A stretch of DNA of 32,692 nt, taken from contig NZ_PZKG01000038.1 in the NCBI RefSeq assembly GCF_003034985.1, positions 1 through 32,692 on the forward strand. The letters run 5' to 3'. Positions 9,493-18,616 of this stretch are shown in pieces (position 1 is the stretch's first letter; every line of letters starts with the position of its first letter). Below the pieces are notes generated by a model. The model was not told the DNA's origin and did no database searches. It saw only the letters and a list, made by a program, of their open reading frames with translations. Position numbers and translations under genes: made by a program. Source of the stretch: Cereibacter changlensis JA139. GTDB taxonomy: Bacteria; Pseudomonadota; Alphaproteobacteria; Rhodobacterales; Rhodobacteraceae.

Positions 9493-9530
9493 GGTGGGGT
9501 TTCACCCCACCGCCCCGGCCTGTGGCCGGG
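9493..9530. repeat. Two tandem hairpins between nuoJ and nuoK
   Basis: GGTGGGGT (9493-9500) and ACCCCACC (9504-9511) pair around TTC. CCCGGCC (9514-9520) and GGCCGGG (9524-9530) pair around TGT. The second hairpin abuts the nuoJ stop codon (9531-9533). The TAGGGTGGGGTTTCACCCCACC sequence resembles a short palindrome I associate with intergenic regions of Rhodobacteraceae genomes, so a REP-like dispersed element is likely. On the nuo transcript it could stabilise the upstream mRNA end or attenuate nuoK-N. Confidence 0.6.
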
Positions 9531-10145
9531 TCAGAGCCCCTGCCCCGGCTTCACGTCCTTCAGCTCCATCGCCTCGGCCGGATCGCGCCACATCTGGTGC
9601 AGCACGTTCTGCCGCTTCACGTCCTTGCGTTCGCGCAGCGTGAGCACGATGGCCCCGATCATCGCGACGAGGAGGATCAGCCCGGCGATCTGGAACAGGT
9701 AGAGATACTTGTCGTAGATCAGCAGACCCAGCGCCCGGGTGTTCTCGATCTGCAGCGGGTCCGGCGTCACGGCCTGGCGCAGCTCGCGCGCCGTGTCGGC
9801 CTCGATCCAGGCGCCGATGCCGAGGCTGAGCTGCAGCAGGATGATGATCCCCATCAGCAGGGCCAGCGGCATGTAACGCGCCACCTCGCCCTTCAGCGCC
9901 TCGAAGTCGACGTCGAGCATCATCACCACGAAGAGGAACAGCACCGCGACCGCGCCGACATAGACGATGATCAGCAGCATGGCGACGAATTCCGCGCCCA
10001 GGAGCACGAAGAGCCCGGCGGAGGACAGGAAGGTCAGGATCAGCCACAGCACGGCATGCACCATGTTGCGCGACATCACCACCAGCACGGCCGCCGAGAC
10101 GCCCATGATGGCAAAGGCATAGAAGGCCAGATCGGCAATGCTCAT
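9531..10145 (-). CDS. nuoJ: NADH-quinone oxidoreductase subunit J
   Basis: This 204-aa subunit has five hydrophobic segments. The conserved third helix reads [18 protein letters not shown] (61-78), which carries the pi-bulge region that changes during catalysis, and Glu52 precedes it. The start at 10145 gives a hydrophobic N-terminus ([15 protein letters not shown]) and overlaps the preceding CMD gene stop (ATGA). The frame is open farther upstream, but that part overlaps the CMD gene and is Arg-rich. The 117 bases after the stop contain two hairpins before nuoK. Confidence 0.95.
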   Translation of the reverse strand: MSIADLAFYAFAIMGVSAAVLVVMSRNMVHAVLWLILTFLSSAGLFVLLGAEFVAMLLIIVYVGAVAVLFLFVVMMLDVDFEALKGEVARYMPLALLMGIIILLQLSLGIGAWIEADTARELRQAVTPDPLQIENTRALGLLIYDKYLYLFQIAGLILLVAMIGAIVLTLRERKDVKRQNVLHQMWRDPAEAMELKDVKPGQGL

Positions 10146-10552
10146 TCGCTTTCCTCCTCGGTCTCGGCAAAGACGGCCTGGGCGATATCCAGCGCCTTCT
10201 GCATGGCGGGAACGCCGCCGAACATGCTCATCTGATAGATCACTTCGGCGATCTCGCGTTTGGTGGCCCCCGCGGCGAGCGCGTGGCGGATGGTGAGGCG
10301 CATCTGCGGCTCGGCCTGGGCGCCGAGCACCGTCAGCGCGGCGACGGTGACCAGAAGCCGGGTCCGGGCGTCGAGCCCCTCGCGGTTGAAGGTCTTGCCG
10401 AACCACATCTCCATCATGTCCTTCGACAGGGTGGGGATCAGCTTTTCGAAGCCCTTCACCTGGAAGTTCTCCAGCGTGGGGTTGAAGGCGCGGGCCATCT
10501 CCTGGCTCTGCTCCATCATCGCCTTGAACATCCGGGTGAGATCGTCGGTCAT
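10142..10552 (-). CDS. Carboxymuconolactone decarboxylase (CMD)-family protein embedded in the nuo operon
   Basis: The 136-aa product has a helical N-terminal region (1-50, Met/Phe/Glu-rich) followed by a CMD/AhpD-like domain (about 55-130): [39 protein letters not shown], with [14 protein letters not shown] after it. It contains no cysteine, so the CxxC chemistry of AhpD peroxidases is impossible. It resembles PcaC-type members more closely, but no pca pathway gene is nearby. Both ends overlap neighbours by ATGA (nuoI stop at 10549-10552, nuoJ start at 10142-10145), so translation is probably coupled and its dose tied to complex I. The role is unknown. An assembly or quinone-related function would be speculation. 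Confidence 0.85.
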   Translation of the reverse strand: MTDDLTRMFKAMMEQSQEMARAFNPTLENFQVKGFEKLIPTLSKDMMEMWFGKTFNREGLDARTRLLVTVAALTVLGAQAEPQMRLTIRHALAAGATKREIAEVIYQMSMFGGVPAMQKALDIAQAVFAETEEESE

Positions 10553-11052
10553 CTGTAGGGCGCGTCCAGCTCGAGGTTGCGGGCGATCTCGGATTCCCAG
10601 CGCGCGCCGTTGTCGAGCAGCTTTTCCTTGTCGTAGAACAGCTCTTCGCGGGTCTCGGTCGAGAATTCGAAGTTCGGCCCCTCGACGATGGCGTCGACCG
10701 GGCAGGCCTCCTGGCAGAAACCGCAGTAGATGCATTTCGTCATGTCGATGTCGTAGCGCGTGGTGCGGCGGCTGCCGTCCTCGCGCGGTTCGGCGTCGAT
10801 GGTGATGGCCTGCGCCGGGCAGACCGCCTCGCAGAGCTTGCAGGCGATGCAGCGCTCTTCCCCGTTGGGATAGCGGCGCAGCGCGTGCTCGCCGCGGAAG
10901 CGGGGGCTCAGCGGGCCTTTCTCGTGCGGGTAGTTGATCGTCTCCTTCGGGGCGAAGAAATACTTCAGCCCGAGGCCGAAGCCCTTGAAGAAGTCGAACA
11001 GCAGGAAGTACTTGGCCGCCCGGCCGTAGTCGATTGCGCGGTTCTGACCCAT
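10549..11052 (-). CDS. nuoI: NADH-quinone oxidoreductase subunit I
   Basis: This 167-aa 8Fe ferredoxin subunit carries clusters N6a and N6b, which pass electrons to N2. The ligands are [12 protein letters not shown] (Cys68, 71, 74, 78) and [12 protein letters not shown] (Cys107, 110, 113, 117). The start at 11052 ([15 protein letters not shown]) lies one base after the nuoH stop. An in-frame ATG at 11109 would add residues that overlap nuoH and is not preferred. The C-terminus overlaps the CMD gene. Confidence 0.96.
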   Translation of the reverse strand: MGQNRAIDYGRAAKYFLLFDFFKGFGLGLKYFFAPKETINYPHEKGPLSPRFRGEHALRRYPNGEERCIACKLCEAVCPAQAITIDAEPREDGSRRTTRYDIDMTKCIYCGFCQEACPVDAIVEGPNFEFSTETREELFYDKEKLLDNGARWESEIARNLELDAPYR

Positions 11053-11053
11053 A

Positions 11054-12091
11054 TCAGCCTCCCACCGCCCAGCGGGCCCAGAAGCCGCCGAGCACTTCGA
11101 ATTTCGCAAGGAACGACACCAGCACGACCCAGCCGAGGCTCATCGGCAGGAAGACCTTCCAGCCGATCCGCATCAGCTGGTCGTAGCGGTAGCGCGGCAC
11201 GATGGCCTTCACCATCGCGAACATGAAGAAGAAGAAGGCCATCTTGCCGACCATCCACAGCGCGCCGTCGGGCAGGCCGGGGATCGGCGACAGCCAGCCG
11301 CCGAAGAACAGGAGGCTCATCAGGGCGCACATCAGGAAGATGGCGATGTACTCGCCGGCCATGAACAGGAGGAACGGGGTGGAGGAGTATTCCACCTGGA
11401 AACCGGCGACGAGTTCTGATTCCGCTTCCGGCAGGTCGAAGGGCGGGCGGTTGGTCTCGGCCAGCGCCGAGATGAAGAACAGCGCCACCATCGGCAGGTG
11501 CGGCAGCCAGTACCAGTTGAACAGGCCGAAGTCGCCACGCTGCGCATCGACGATATGGCTGAAGTTCATCGAGCCGGTCGAGATGATGATGCCGACGATG
11601 ATCAGGCCGAGGCTGACCTCGTAGGAGATCATCTGCGCGGCGGAGCGCAGCGAGCCGAGGAAGGGATATTTCGAGTTCGAGGCCCAGCCGCCCATGATCA
11701 CGCCGTAGACCTCGAGCGAGGAGGTGGCGAAGACGAAGAGGATGGCCACGTTGATGTTCGACAGCACCCAGCCGTCGGAGAACGGGATCACCGCCCAGGC
11801 GAGGATGGCCAGCACGAAGCTGACCAGCGGCGCGAGGAAGAACACCGGCCGGTCGACGCCGGCGGGGATCACGACCTCCTTGAAGACGTATTTCGCGGCG
11901 TCGGCCACGGTCTGCAGCAGGCCGAAGACGCCGACGACGTTCGGGCCGCGCCGCATCTGCACGGCAGCCCAGATCTTGCGGTCGCCATAGACGAGGAACA
12001 GCAGCGAGATCATCACGAAGGCGATGACCAGAAGCCCCTGCGCCGCCATCAGCAGCGTGATCCCCAGCCCGGTTTGCAGAAAATCAGCCAT
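11054..12091 (-). CDS. nuoH: NADH-quinone oxidoreductase subunit H
   Basis: This 345-aa membrane subunit has about eight transmembrane helices. It joins the peripheral arm to the membrane arm and forms much of the quinone chamber. Diagnostic segments are [16 protein letters not shown] (45-60) and the acidic loop [20 protein letters not shown] (211-230). Length and motifs are normal. The gene starts 24 bases after the upstream lipoprotein stop. Confidence 0.97.
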   Translation of the reverse strand: MADFLQTGLGITLLMAAQGLLVIAFVMISLLFLVYGDRKIWAAVQMRRGPNVVGVFGLLQTVADAAKYVFKEVVIPAGVDRPVFFLAPLVSFVLAILAWAVIPFSDGWVLSNINVAILFVFATSSLEVYGVIMGGWASNSKYPFLGSLRSAAQMISYEVSLGLIIVGIIISTGSMNFSHIVDAQRGDFGLFNWYWLPHLPMVALFFISALAETNRPPFDLPEAESELVAGFQVEYSSTPFLLFMAGEYIAIFLMCALMSLLFFGGWLSPIPGLPDGALWMVGKMAFFFFMFAMVKAIVPRYRYDQLMRIGWKVFLPMSLGWVVLVSFLAKFEVLGGFWARWAVGG

Positions 12092-12115
12092 GATGCCTCG
12101 TGTCCCTCAAGCCGC

Positions 12116-12511
12116 TCATATCGTCGGTATTCCCTGTTCGCCGCAATCGCGCAGGGTCGCGGCGGCGTCGATTGTCTTCAGCCCGCGGGGCCGTTCGGAC
12201 GAGACGGTGTAAACCGCATCGCCGCGCCAAAGGCCACCCTGTTGTGCGACATTTGTGCGCAGGTGGCGGGCAAAACCGTAGCCGCCGGCCTGCGCATGAT
12301 GCGCGACGGCGCAACGGCTGTAGGCGTCTATGTCGGCGGCGCCGCGGCCGCCCTTCAGCGTCACCCGGACGTTCACCAGCTCGTCATCCAGCGCAAGCGT
12401 CTCGGCGCCTTTGTAGATCGGCGTCTCGTCGACCGGAGCCGCGGCCGCGCAGCCCATCAGGCTCGCCAGGGCGAGTCCGAGAGGGGCGGCGAGGGCGACC
12501 GGGGCTTTCAT
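12116..12511 (-). CDS. Predicted lipoprotein between nuoG and nuoH (131 aa)
   Basis: Residues 1-21 (MKAPVALAAPLGLALASLMG then Cys21) form a lipoprotein signal peptide with lipobox L-M-G-C. The rest is a small mixed-composition domain. Two further cysteines (in YSRCAVAHHAQ and LRDCGEQG) may form a disulfide in the periplasm. The start at 12511 is chosen because the signal peptide then begins the protein; the frame is open farther upstream but overlaps nuoG. The gene begins four bases after the nuoG stop and is followed by nuoH 24 bases on, so it is co-transcribed with complex I. I do not recognise the family. Confidence 0.75.
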   Translation of the reverse strand: MKAPVALAAPLGLALASLMGCAAAAPVDETPIYKGAETLALDDELVNVRVTLKGGRGAADIDAYSRCAVAHHAQAGGYGFARHLRTNVAQQGGLWRGDAVYTVSSERPRGLKTIDAAATLRDCGEQGIPTI

Positions 12512-12515
12512 GCGG

Positions 12516-14534
12516 TCACTCGTCGGCGAGCGGGGCTTTCGCCCGCTCCGCCGCATTGGCCGACAGCTCGCCCATCAGCGCCGAGGCGCGGGCGATCGGG
12601 TTGGTCAGGTAGTAGTCGCGCACCGCGGTGCGGAAATCGGCCTGACCGGGGGCGCGCAGTTCCAGCGCCGGGCCTTCGTTCACCGGAACCTCGTCGATCC
12701 GGCCAAGGTGCGGGACGGCCGAAACCAGCGCCCGGCGCAGCGCGGCGAGGCTGTCGAAGGGCAGCGTCGCGCCGAGCTCGGCGGAGAGCGCGCGCAGGAT
12801 CGCCCAGTTCTCCTTCGCCTCGCCCGGAGGCGTGCCGGCGCGGAACGCCAGCTGCGGCCGGCCCTCGGTGTTGACGAAGAGGCCGTTCTCCTCGGTATAG
12901 GCGGCGGCCGGCAGGATCAGGTCGGCGCGATGCGCGCCGCGGTCGCCGTGGCTGCCCTGGTAGATGACGAAGGCGCCGGCGGCGATCTCCACCTCGTCGG
13001 CGCCGAGGTTGTAGATCACCTCGGCCCCATCGAGCGCGGCGGTCAGCCCGCCTTCGGTGACGGCGCCGACATCCATCGCGCCGACACGGGCAGCGGCGGA
13101 GTGCAGCACCAGCAGTTTCGCGTCATAGGCCGCGGCGAAGGCCTGGGCCTGGGCCAGAACGGCCTCGCCATCGGCCTCGGTCAGCGCGCCCTGCCCGACG
13201 ATCACCACGCCCGGACCCTTCACGTCCGGATTCACCGGCTCGGAGGCGAGACGGACCAGCGTGGCGCGGTCGGTCCCGTAATGGGTGTAGTCATAGGTCA
13301 GATCCGCCGCGGCGCCGATCAGGCCGACGGTGGCGCCGTTCAGCCAGGCCTTGCGGATGCGGGCGTTCAGCACCGCCGCCTCGAGCCGCGGGTTGGCGCC
13401 GACCAGCAGGATGTGGCCGGCGGTGTCGATATCCTCGATGGTAGCGGTGCCGACATAGGCGGCGCGGTTGCCGGCAGGCAGGCGCGCGCCGTCGGTGCGG
13501 CATTCGACGCGGCCGCCGAGACCCTCGACCAGCTGCTTCAGCGCATAGGCGGCTTCGACCGGGGCGAGATCACCGACCAGACCGGCGACCTTGCGGCCCT
13601 GCATCGCCTTGGCGGCGACGGTCAGAGCCTCGGCCCAGCCCGCTTTGCGCAGGCGGCCGTTCTCGCGGATATAGGGCGTGTCGAGCCGCTGGCGGCGCAG
13701 GCCATCCCAGACGAAGCGGGTCTTGTCCGAGATCCACTCCTCGTTCACGCCGTCATGGTTGCGCGGCAGGATGCGCATCACTTCGCGGCCCTTGGCGTCA
13801 ACCCGGATGTTGGAGCCGAGCGCGTCCATCACGTCGATGGTCTCGGTCTTGCGCAGCTCCCACGGGCGGGCGGTGAAGGCATAGGGTTTCGAGGTCAGGG
13901 CGCCGACCGGGCAGAGGTCGATGATGTTGCCCTGCAGGTTCGAATCCAGCGTCTCGTTCAGATAGCTGGTGATCTCGGAGTCCTCGCCGCGCCCGGTCTG
14001 GCCCATCTGGGTGATGCCCGCCACCTCGGTGGTGAAGCGGACGCAGCGGGTGCAGGAGATGCAGCGGGTCATCTGGGTGGCGACCAGCGGGCCGAGGTTC
14101 AGGTTCTCGGTGGCGCGCTTCGGCTCGCGGTAGCGGCTGAAATCGACGCCGTAAGCCATCGCCTGATCCTGCAGGTCGCATTCGCCGCCCTGGTCGCAGA
14201 TCGGGCAGTCGAGCGGGTGGTTGATGAGCAGGAACTCCATCACCCCCTCGCGGGCCTTCTTCACCATGGGCGAGTTGGTCTTGACCACCGGCGGCTCGCC
14301 GTTGGGGCCGGGACGCAGGTCGCGCACCTGCATGGCGCAGGAGGCGGTCGGCTTCGGCGGGCCGCCCACGACCTCGACCAGACACATGCGGCAGTTGCCG
14401 GCGATGGTCAGCCGCTCGTGGTAGCAGAAACGCGGGATCTCGATCCCGGCCTGCTCGCAGGCCTGGATCAGCGTCATGGCGGCATCCACCTCGACCTCGA
14501 CGCCGTCGATGATGATCTTCTTGAGGGTGCTCAT
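12516..14534 (-). CDS. nuoG: NADH-quinone oxidoreductase subunit G
   Basis: This 672-aa iron-sulfur subunit lies in the peripheral arm. The N-terminal [2Fe-2S] cluster N1b is bound by Cys37, 48, 51 and 66 ([16 protein letters not shown]). Cluster N5 uses His106, Cys110, Cys113 and Cys119 ([14 protein letters not shown]). Cluster N4 uses Cys158, 161, 164 and 208 (CISCTRC, DLCPVG). The molybdopterin-like domain after about residue 220 is of the short type seen in mitochondria and alphaproteobacteria. I saw no extra N7 cysteine motif of the E. coli kind. Confidence 0.96.
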   Translation of the reverse strand: MSTLKKIIIDGVEVEVDAAMTLIQACEQAGIEIPRFCYHERLTIAGNCRMCLVEVVGGPPKPTASCAMQVRDLRPGPNGEPPVVKTNSPMVKKAREGVMEFLLINHPLDCPICDQGGECDLQDQAMAYGVDFSRYREPKRATENLNLGPLVATQMTRCISCTRCVRFTTEVAGITQMGQTGRGEDSEITSYLNETLDSNLQGNIIDLCPVGALTSKPYAFTARPWELRKTETIDVMDALGSNIRVDAKGREVMRILPRNHDGVNEEWISDKTRFVWDGLRRQRLDTPYIRENGRLRKAGWAEALTVAAKAMQGRKVAGLVGDLAPVEAAYALKQLVEGLGGRVECRTDGARLPAGNRAAYVGTATIEDIDTAGHILLVGANPRLEAAVLNARIRKAWLNGATVGLIGAAADLTYDYTHYGTDRATLVRLASEPVNPDVKGPGVVIVGQGALTEADGEAVLAQAQAFAAAYDAKLLVLHSAAARVGAMDVGAVTEGGLTAALDGAEVIYNLGADEVEIAAGAFVIYQGSHGDRGAHRADLILPAAAYTEENGLFVNTEGRPQLAFRAGTPPGEAKENWAILRALSAELGATLPFDSLAALRRALVSAVPHLGRIDEVPVNEGPALELRAPGQADFRTAVRDYYLTNPIARASALMGELSANAAERAKAPLADE

Positions 14535-14559
14535 CAGCTTACTCCGCCGCGATGGTTCG

Positions 14560-14578
14560 CTGCCGGCAAGGCCGGCAG
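14560..14578. repeat. Hairpin in the lipoprotein-nuoG gap
   Basis: CTGCCGGC (14560-14567) and GCCGGCAG (14571-14578) form a perfect 8-bp stem with loop AAG. It lies in the 61-base gap between the upstream lipoprotein stop and the nuoG start. There is no T-tract, so an mRNA processing or stability role is as likely as partial termination. Confidence 0.5.
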
Positions 14579-14595
14579 GCTGTTGTTCCGTTGTG

Positions 14596-14964
14596 TCATG
14601 CGCAGGCCCCCGCGAAGCTCCACACGCCCGCCCCGGTGACCCGGCCGATGGCCGCGGGGTTGAAGCGGCGGCCGCTGTCGGCGCAGGCCCGTTCGGCGAC
14701 CGTCTTGGCCGGTGCGCCGTCGCTGTAATGCAGCGGCGCGCCGCTGCGGGTCACGGCCACCGTAAGCCCGCGCGTCGGGCGCGCGCCGACGGCCGTCACC
14801 ATCTCTCCGGCCGCGCCGGGGCGCAGCTCGGCCAGATAGGCGGCGCCGTCCAGCGTCACCGGCAGCTGCGCGGCAGCCGTCGGCTGCGGCCCGCCCGTCT
14901 GGGGAGCGCCGCAGGCCGAGAGAGCCCCTGCCCCGACCAGACCGATGAGCACCGCTGCCCGCAC
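14596..14964 (-). CDS. Predicted lipoprotein between nuoF and nuoG (122 aa, GTG start)
   Basis: A GTG at 14962-14964 starts a protein whose first 18 residues ([18 protein letters not shown]) are a clear lipoprotein signal peptide, lipobox L-S-A-C, Cys18. A GGAG lies eight bases upstream, within the nuoF 3' end, and the start overlaps or abuts nuoF (stop at 14970). The mature part has a Gly/Pro/Thr-rich linker, then a compact domain ending in WSFAGACA. A second pair of cysteines (ERACADSG and AGACA) could form a disulfide. The frame is open farther upstream but only as a shadow of nuoF. The family is unknown. It is the second lipoprotein gene enclosed by nuo genes. Confidence 0.7.
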   Translation of the reverse strand: MRAAVLIGLVGAGALSACGAPQTGGPQPTAAAQLPVTLDGAAYLAELRPGAAGEMVTAVGARPTRGLTVAVTRSGAPLHYSDGAPAKTVAERACADSGRRFNPAAIGRVTGAGVWSFAGACA

Positions 14965-14969
14965 CCTGC

Positions 14970-16265
14970 CTACTCCGCCGCCATGGCGCCCATGCGTCCG
15001 GTCCGTTTCGCCTTGATGCGGTCCTCGATCTCGTCGCGGAAATGCCGAACGAGGCCCTGGATCGGCCAGGCCGCCGCGTCGCCCAAGGCGCAGATGGTGT
15101 GGCCTTCGACCTGCTTCGTGACGCTCAGCAGCATGTCGATCTCCTCGACCTCCGCCTCGCCTTTCACCAGCCGGTCCATGACGCGCATCATCCAGCCGGT
15201 GCCTTCGCGGCAGGGGGTGCACTGGCCGCAGCTTTCGTGCTTGTAGAACTTCGACAGCCGCCAGATCGCCTTGATGACATCGGTGGACTGATCCATCACG
15301 ATGACGGCCGCGGTGCCCAGACCCGACTTCTGCTCGCGCAGCCAGTCGAAATCCATGATCGCATCCTCGCATTGCGCCGCGTTCAGCATCGGCACCGAGG
15401 AGCCGCCGGGGATCACCGCCTTGATGTTCTTCCAGCCGCCGCGCACACCGCCGCAATGCCGGTCGAGCAGCTCGCGCAGCGAGATCGACATGGCCTCTTC
15501 GACGACGCAGGGGTTGTTCACATGGCCCGAGATGCCGAAGAGCTTGGTGCCGGCGTTGTTCGGCCGGCCGAAGCCCGAGAACCACTCCGGCCCGCGGCGC
15601 AGGATGGTCGGGACCACGGCGATGGATTCGACGTTGTTCACCGTGGTCGGGCAGCCGTAGAGGCCCGAACCGGCCGGGAACGGCGGCTTCATCCGCGGCA
15701 TGCCCTTCTTGCCTTCGAGGCTTTCCAAGAGCGCGGTTTCCTCGCCGCAGATATAGGCCCCTGCCCCGTGGTGCAGGTAGAGATCGTAGTCGTAGCCCGA
15801 GCCGCAGGCGTTCTTGCCGAGATAGCCCGCGTCATAGGCCTCGTCGATGGCGCGCTGCAGCGCCTCGCGCTCGCGGATGTATTCGCCGCGGATGTAGATG
15901 TAGCCCGCCACCGCGTTCATCGCGAAACCGGCGATCAGGCAGCCTTCGACCAGCGTGTGCGGGTCGTGGCGCATGATCTCGCGGTCCTTGCAGGTGCCCG
16001 GTTCGGATTCGTCGGCGTTCACCACCAGATAGGAGGGGCGGCCGTCGGACTGCTTGGGCATGAAGGACCACTTCAGCCCGGTCGGGAAGCCCGCGCCGCC
16101 GCGACCGCGCAGGCCCGAGGCCTTCACCATGTCGATCAGCTTGTCGCGGCCGAGCGCCAGAAGGTTCGCCGTGCCGTCCCAATGCCCGCGCGCCAGAGCG
16201 CCCTTCAGGCTGCGGTCATGCATCCCGTAGAGGTTCGTGAAGATCCGGTCCTGATCTTTCAGCAT
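14970..16265 (-). CDS. nuoF: NADH-quinone oxidoreductase subunit F
   Basis: This 431-aa flavoprotein subunit oxidises NADH. The FMN/NADH glycine-rich loop [16 protein letters not shown] is at 51-66, [16 protein letters not shown] at 82-97 and [19 protein letters not shown] at 167-185. The N3 [4Fe-4S] cluster is bound by Cys346, 349 and 352 ([15 protein letters not shown]) and Cys392. The start lies ten bases after the DUF5337 stop. Length matches alphaproteobacterial and mitochondrial 51-kDa subunits. Confidence 0.97.
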   Translation of the reverse strand: MLKDQDRIFTNLYGMHDRSLKGALARGHWDGTANLLALGRDKLIDMVKASGLRGRGGAGFPTGLKWSFMPKQSDGRPSYLVVNADESEPGTCKDREIMRHDPHTLVEGCLIAGFAMNAVAGYIYIRGEYIREREALQRAIDEAYDAGYLGKNACGSGYDYDLYLHHGAGAYICGEETALLESLEGKKGMPRMKPPFPAGSGLYGCPTTVNNVESIAVVPTILRRGPEWFSGFGRPNNAGTKLFGISGHVNNPCVVEEAMSISLRELLDRHCGGVRGGWKNIKAVIPGGSSVPMLNAAQCEDAIMDFDWLREQKSGLGTAAVIVMDQSTDVIKAIWRLSKFYKHESCGQCTPCREGTGWMMRVMDRLVKGEAEVEEIDMLLSVTKQVEGHTICALGDAAAWPIQGLVRHFRDEIEDRIKAKRTGRMGAMAAE

Positions 16266-16275
16266 CGCGTCGTCC

Positions 16276-16500
16276 TCATTTGCCCTGGCGTCTGCGCCAG
16301 ATCCGCCAGGTTACCACCAGCGCCCATATGAACCCGGCCAGCGCGGCCAGATCGAACAGGAAGACATAGCGGGCTTCCCAGCCCAGCACGCTTCCCAGCC
16401 ATTGCGCCCCCATCCACAGCACCATCGTCACTACCAGCACGATGGCCACGAGCCGCGCCTGGTTCGCCAGATGCCGCTCGGGGTCGGGAGCGCCCTTCAT
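16276..16500 (-). CDS. DUF5337-type small membrane protein between nuoE and nuoF (74 aa)
   Basis: This short protein has two predicted transmembrane helices (about 16-36 and 46-66), a charged N-terminus ([16 protein letters not shown]) and a basic C-terminus ([10 protein letters not shown]), a hairpin with both ends probably in the cytoplasm. The ATG at 16500 overlaps the nuoE stop by one base (TGATG). A TTG three bases earlier is possible but less likely. From memory it matches the DUF5337 family, which is often found at this place in Rhodobacterales nuo clusters. The function is not known. Its position suggests a complex I accessory or assembly role, which is an inference. Confidence 0.8.
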   Translation of the reverse strand: MKGAPDPERHLANQARLVAIVLVVTMVLWMGAQWLGSVLGWEARYVFLFDLAALAGFIWALVVTWRIWRRRQGK

Positions 16501-17408
16501 CAACCGTCCGTCTTCGGCGCGTCGTCGGCTGCCGGGGCCCCGGGCTCCGCCGTGGCGGTGCCGCCGGTGGCGACGCCTTCGGAGGCCGGACGGCCCTTCT
16601 TCACGGCCTCGGCCTCCTGCACGGAGATGCCGGTCTTGTCGATCGTCTCGCCCGCGCCGGGGGTCGGCTCCTGCGCCGCGCCGGTCGCCTCATGCACCGC
16701 CGGCTTGCGCCAGGGGGTGAGGATCGGCACTTCGGTGCCGTCGATCCGCTTCACCGTGTCGCCGATATCGGTCGCCAGCTGGACCGAGGCGTTGTGGCGG
16801 TGACGGCCCTCGGCATGGGCTTCGAGGCTGGTCAGCCCCGACAGCGGCTCGGAGGCGTAGCGGCCGTTCTGCGGGCCGGGCACCGGAACCTCGCCCGCCG
16901 AGAAGCGGTCGATCAGGTTCGAGAGCACCTCGGCGGTGAGATCCTCGTAATAATCCTTGCCGATCTGGGCCATCGGCGCGTTGGCGCAGGCCCCGAGGCA
17001 TTCGACCTCTTCCCACGAGAACCTGCCATCCGCCGAGAGCTGATGCGCCTTCGGCGCGATCTTTTCCTTGCAGACGCGGATCAGATCCTCGGCGCCGCAG
17101 ATCATGCAGGAGGTGGTGCCGCAGATCTGGACATGCGCCACCGAGCCGACCGGCTGGAGCTGGAACATGAAGTAGAAGGTCGCCACTTCCAGCGCGCGGA
17201 TATAGGCCATGCCGAGCATGTCGGCGACGGTCTCGATCGCCTTGCGGGTCAGCCAACCCTCCTGCTCTTGCGCACGCCAGAGGAGCGGGATGATGGCCGA
17301 GGCCTGACGGCCCTCGGGGTATTTCGAGATCTGACCCTCGGCCCATTCGAGGTTCGCCGGGGTGAAGGCGAAACTGGCGGGCTGGTCGTGATGCAGACGG
17401 CGAAGCAT
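16500..17408 (-). CDS. nuoE: NADH-quinone oxidoreductase subunit E with long C-terminal tail
   Basis: This 302-aa [2Fe-2S] (N1a) subunit has a conserved core of about 175 residues. The thioredoxin-like cluster ligands are Cys96 and Cys101 (CGTTSC) and Cys137 and Cys141 (CLGAC). After about residue 180 follows a tail of some 120 residues, partly conserved-looking ([25 protein letters not shown]) and then low in complexity and rich in Ala, Gly, Pro and Thr (240-302). E. coli NuoE lacks this tail; extended NuoE is known in Rhodobacter. The start at 17408 overlaps the nuoD stop by one base (TAATG). The long upstream open frame is a shadow of nuoD. Confidence 0.95.
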   Translation of the reverse strand: MLRRLHHDQPASFAFTPANLEWAEGQISKYPEGRQASAIIPLLWRAQEQEGWLTRKAIETVADMLGMAYIRALEVATFYFMFQLQPVGSVAHVQICGTTSCMICGAEDLIRVCKEKIAPKAHQLSADGRFSWEEVECLGACANAPMAQIGKDYYEDLTAEVLSNLIDRFSAGEVPVPGPQNGRYASEPLSGLTSLEAHAEGRHRHNASVQLATDIGDTVKRIDGTEVPILTPWRKPAVHEATGAAQEPTPGAGETIDKTGISVQEAEAVKKGRPASEGVATGGTATAEPGAPAADDAPKTDG

Positions 17409-18616
17409 TAGCGGTCGATCTCCCCGAAGACGATGTCGAGCGTACCGATGATGGCCGCGACATCGGCGAGCTGGTGGCCCTTGGAGATATGGTCCATGGC
17501 CTGAAGGTGCAGGAAGCCCGGGGCGCGGATCTTGGCGCGGTAGGGCTTGTTGGTGCCGTCGGCGACCAGGTAGACGCCGAACTCGCCCTTCGGGGCCTCG
17601 ACGGCGGCGTAGATCTCGCCCTCCGGCACGTGGAAGCCTTCGGTGTAGAGCTTGAAGTGATGGATCAGCGCTTCCATCGAGGTCTTCATCTCGCCGCGCG
17701 GCGGCGGGGTGATCTTGCCGCGGGCCAGCACGTCGCCGGGCTCCACCCGCAGCTTGGCGATGACCTGCTTGATGATCTTGAGCGACTCGCGCATCTCGGC
17801 CATGCGGCAGAGATAGCGGTCGTAGCAGTCGCCGTTCTTGCCGACCGGGATCTGGAAGTCGAGTTCCGAATAGCATTCGTAGGGCTGCGAACGCCGCAGG
17901 TCCCAGGCGAAGCCCGAGCCGCGCACCATGACGCCGGAGAAGCCCCAGTCGAGGATGTCCTTTTCCGTCACCACGCCGATGTCGGCGTTGCGCTGCTTGA
18001 AGATGCGGTTCTCGTTCAGCAGGCCCTCGATGTTGTCGAGCAGCGTCGGGAAGGTCTCGCACCAGGTGTCGATGTCGTCGATCAGCTTCGGCGGCAGGTC
18101 CTGATGCACCCCGCCCGGACGGAAATAGGCGGCGTGAAGACGGGCGCCCGAGGCGCGTTCGTAGAACACCATCAGCTCTTCGCGGGCGGTGAAGCCCCAG
18201 AGCGGCGGGGTCAGCGCGCCGACGTCCATCGCCTGGGTGGTGACGTTCATCAGGTGGTTCAGGATGCGGCCGATCTCCGAGAACAGCACCCGGATCAGGC
18301 TGGCGCGGCGCGGCACCACGGTGCCGGTCAGCTTCTCGATCGCGAGGCACCAGGCATGTTCCTGGTTCATCGGCGCCACATAGTCCAGCCGGTCGAAATA
18401 GGGCAGGTTCTGCAGATAGGTCCGGCTTTCCATCAGCTTTTCGGTGCCGCGGTGCAGGAGGCCGATATGCGGATCGCAGCGTTCCACGATCTCGCCGTCC
18501 AGCTCCAGCACCAGACGCAGCACCCCGTGCGCCGCAGGGTGTTGCGGGCCGAAGTTGATGTTGAAGTTGCGGATCTTCTGCTCGCCCGTCAGGGCGTCGT
18601 CGAACTGGGTATCCAT
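17408..18616 (-). CDS. nuoD: NADH-quinone oxidoreductase subunit D
   Basis: This 402-aa, 49-kDa-type subunit forms the quinone site with NuoB. Seen are [13 protein letters not shown] (23-35; His30 matches the quinone-contacting His38 of Thermus Nqo4), [11 protein letters not shown] (50-60) and RLDYV (76-80; Tyr79 is the quinone-contacting tyrosine). The C-terminal DIVFGEIDR is the usual family ending. NuoC and NuoD are separate proteins here, not fused as in E. coli. The start at 18616 overlaps the stop of a 26-codon frame that bridges from nuoC, with GAGGG nine bases upstream. Confidence 0.96.
   Translation of the reverse strand: MDTQFDDALTGEQKIRNFNINFGPQHPAAHGVLRLVLELDGEIVERCDPHIGLLHRGTEKLMESRTYLQNLPYFDRLDYVAPMNQEHAWCLAIEKLTGTVVPRRASLIRVLFSEIGRILNHLMNVTTQAMDVGALTPPLWGFTAREELMVFYERASGARLHAAYFRPGGVHQDLPPKLIDDIDTWCETFPTLLDNIEGLLNENRIFKQRNADIGVVTEKDILDWGFSGVMVRGSGFAWDLRRSQPYECYSELDFQIPVGKNGDCYDRYLCRMAEMRESLKIIKQVIAKLRVEPGDVLARGKITPPPRGEMKTSMEALIHHFKLYTEGFHVPEGEIYAAVEAPKGEFGVYLVADGTNKPYRAKIRAPGFLHLQAMDHISKGHQLADVAAIIGTLDIVFGEIDR

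Noticed and set aside
12510-14639. 709-codon plus-strand frame opposite nuoG
   Set aside because: No start signal or domain, and nuoG on the other strand has all its iron-sulfur ligands.
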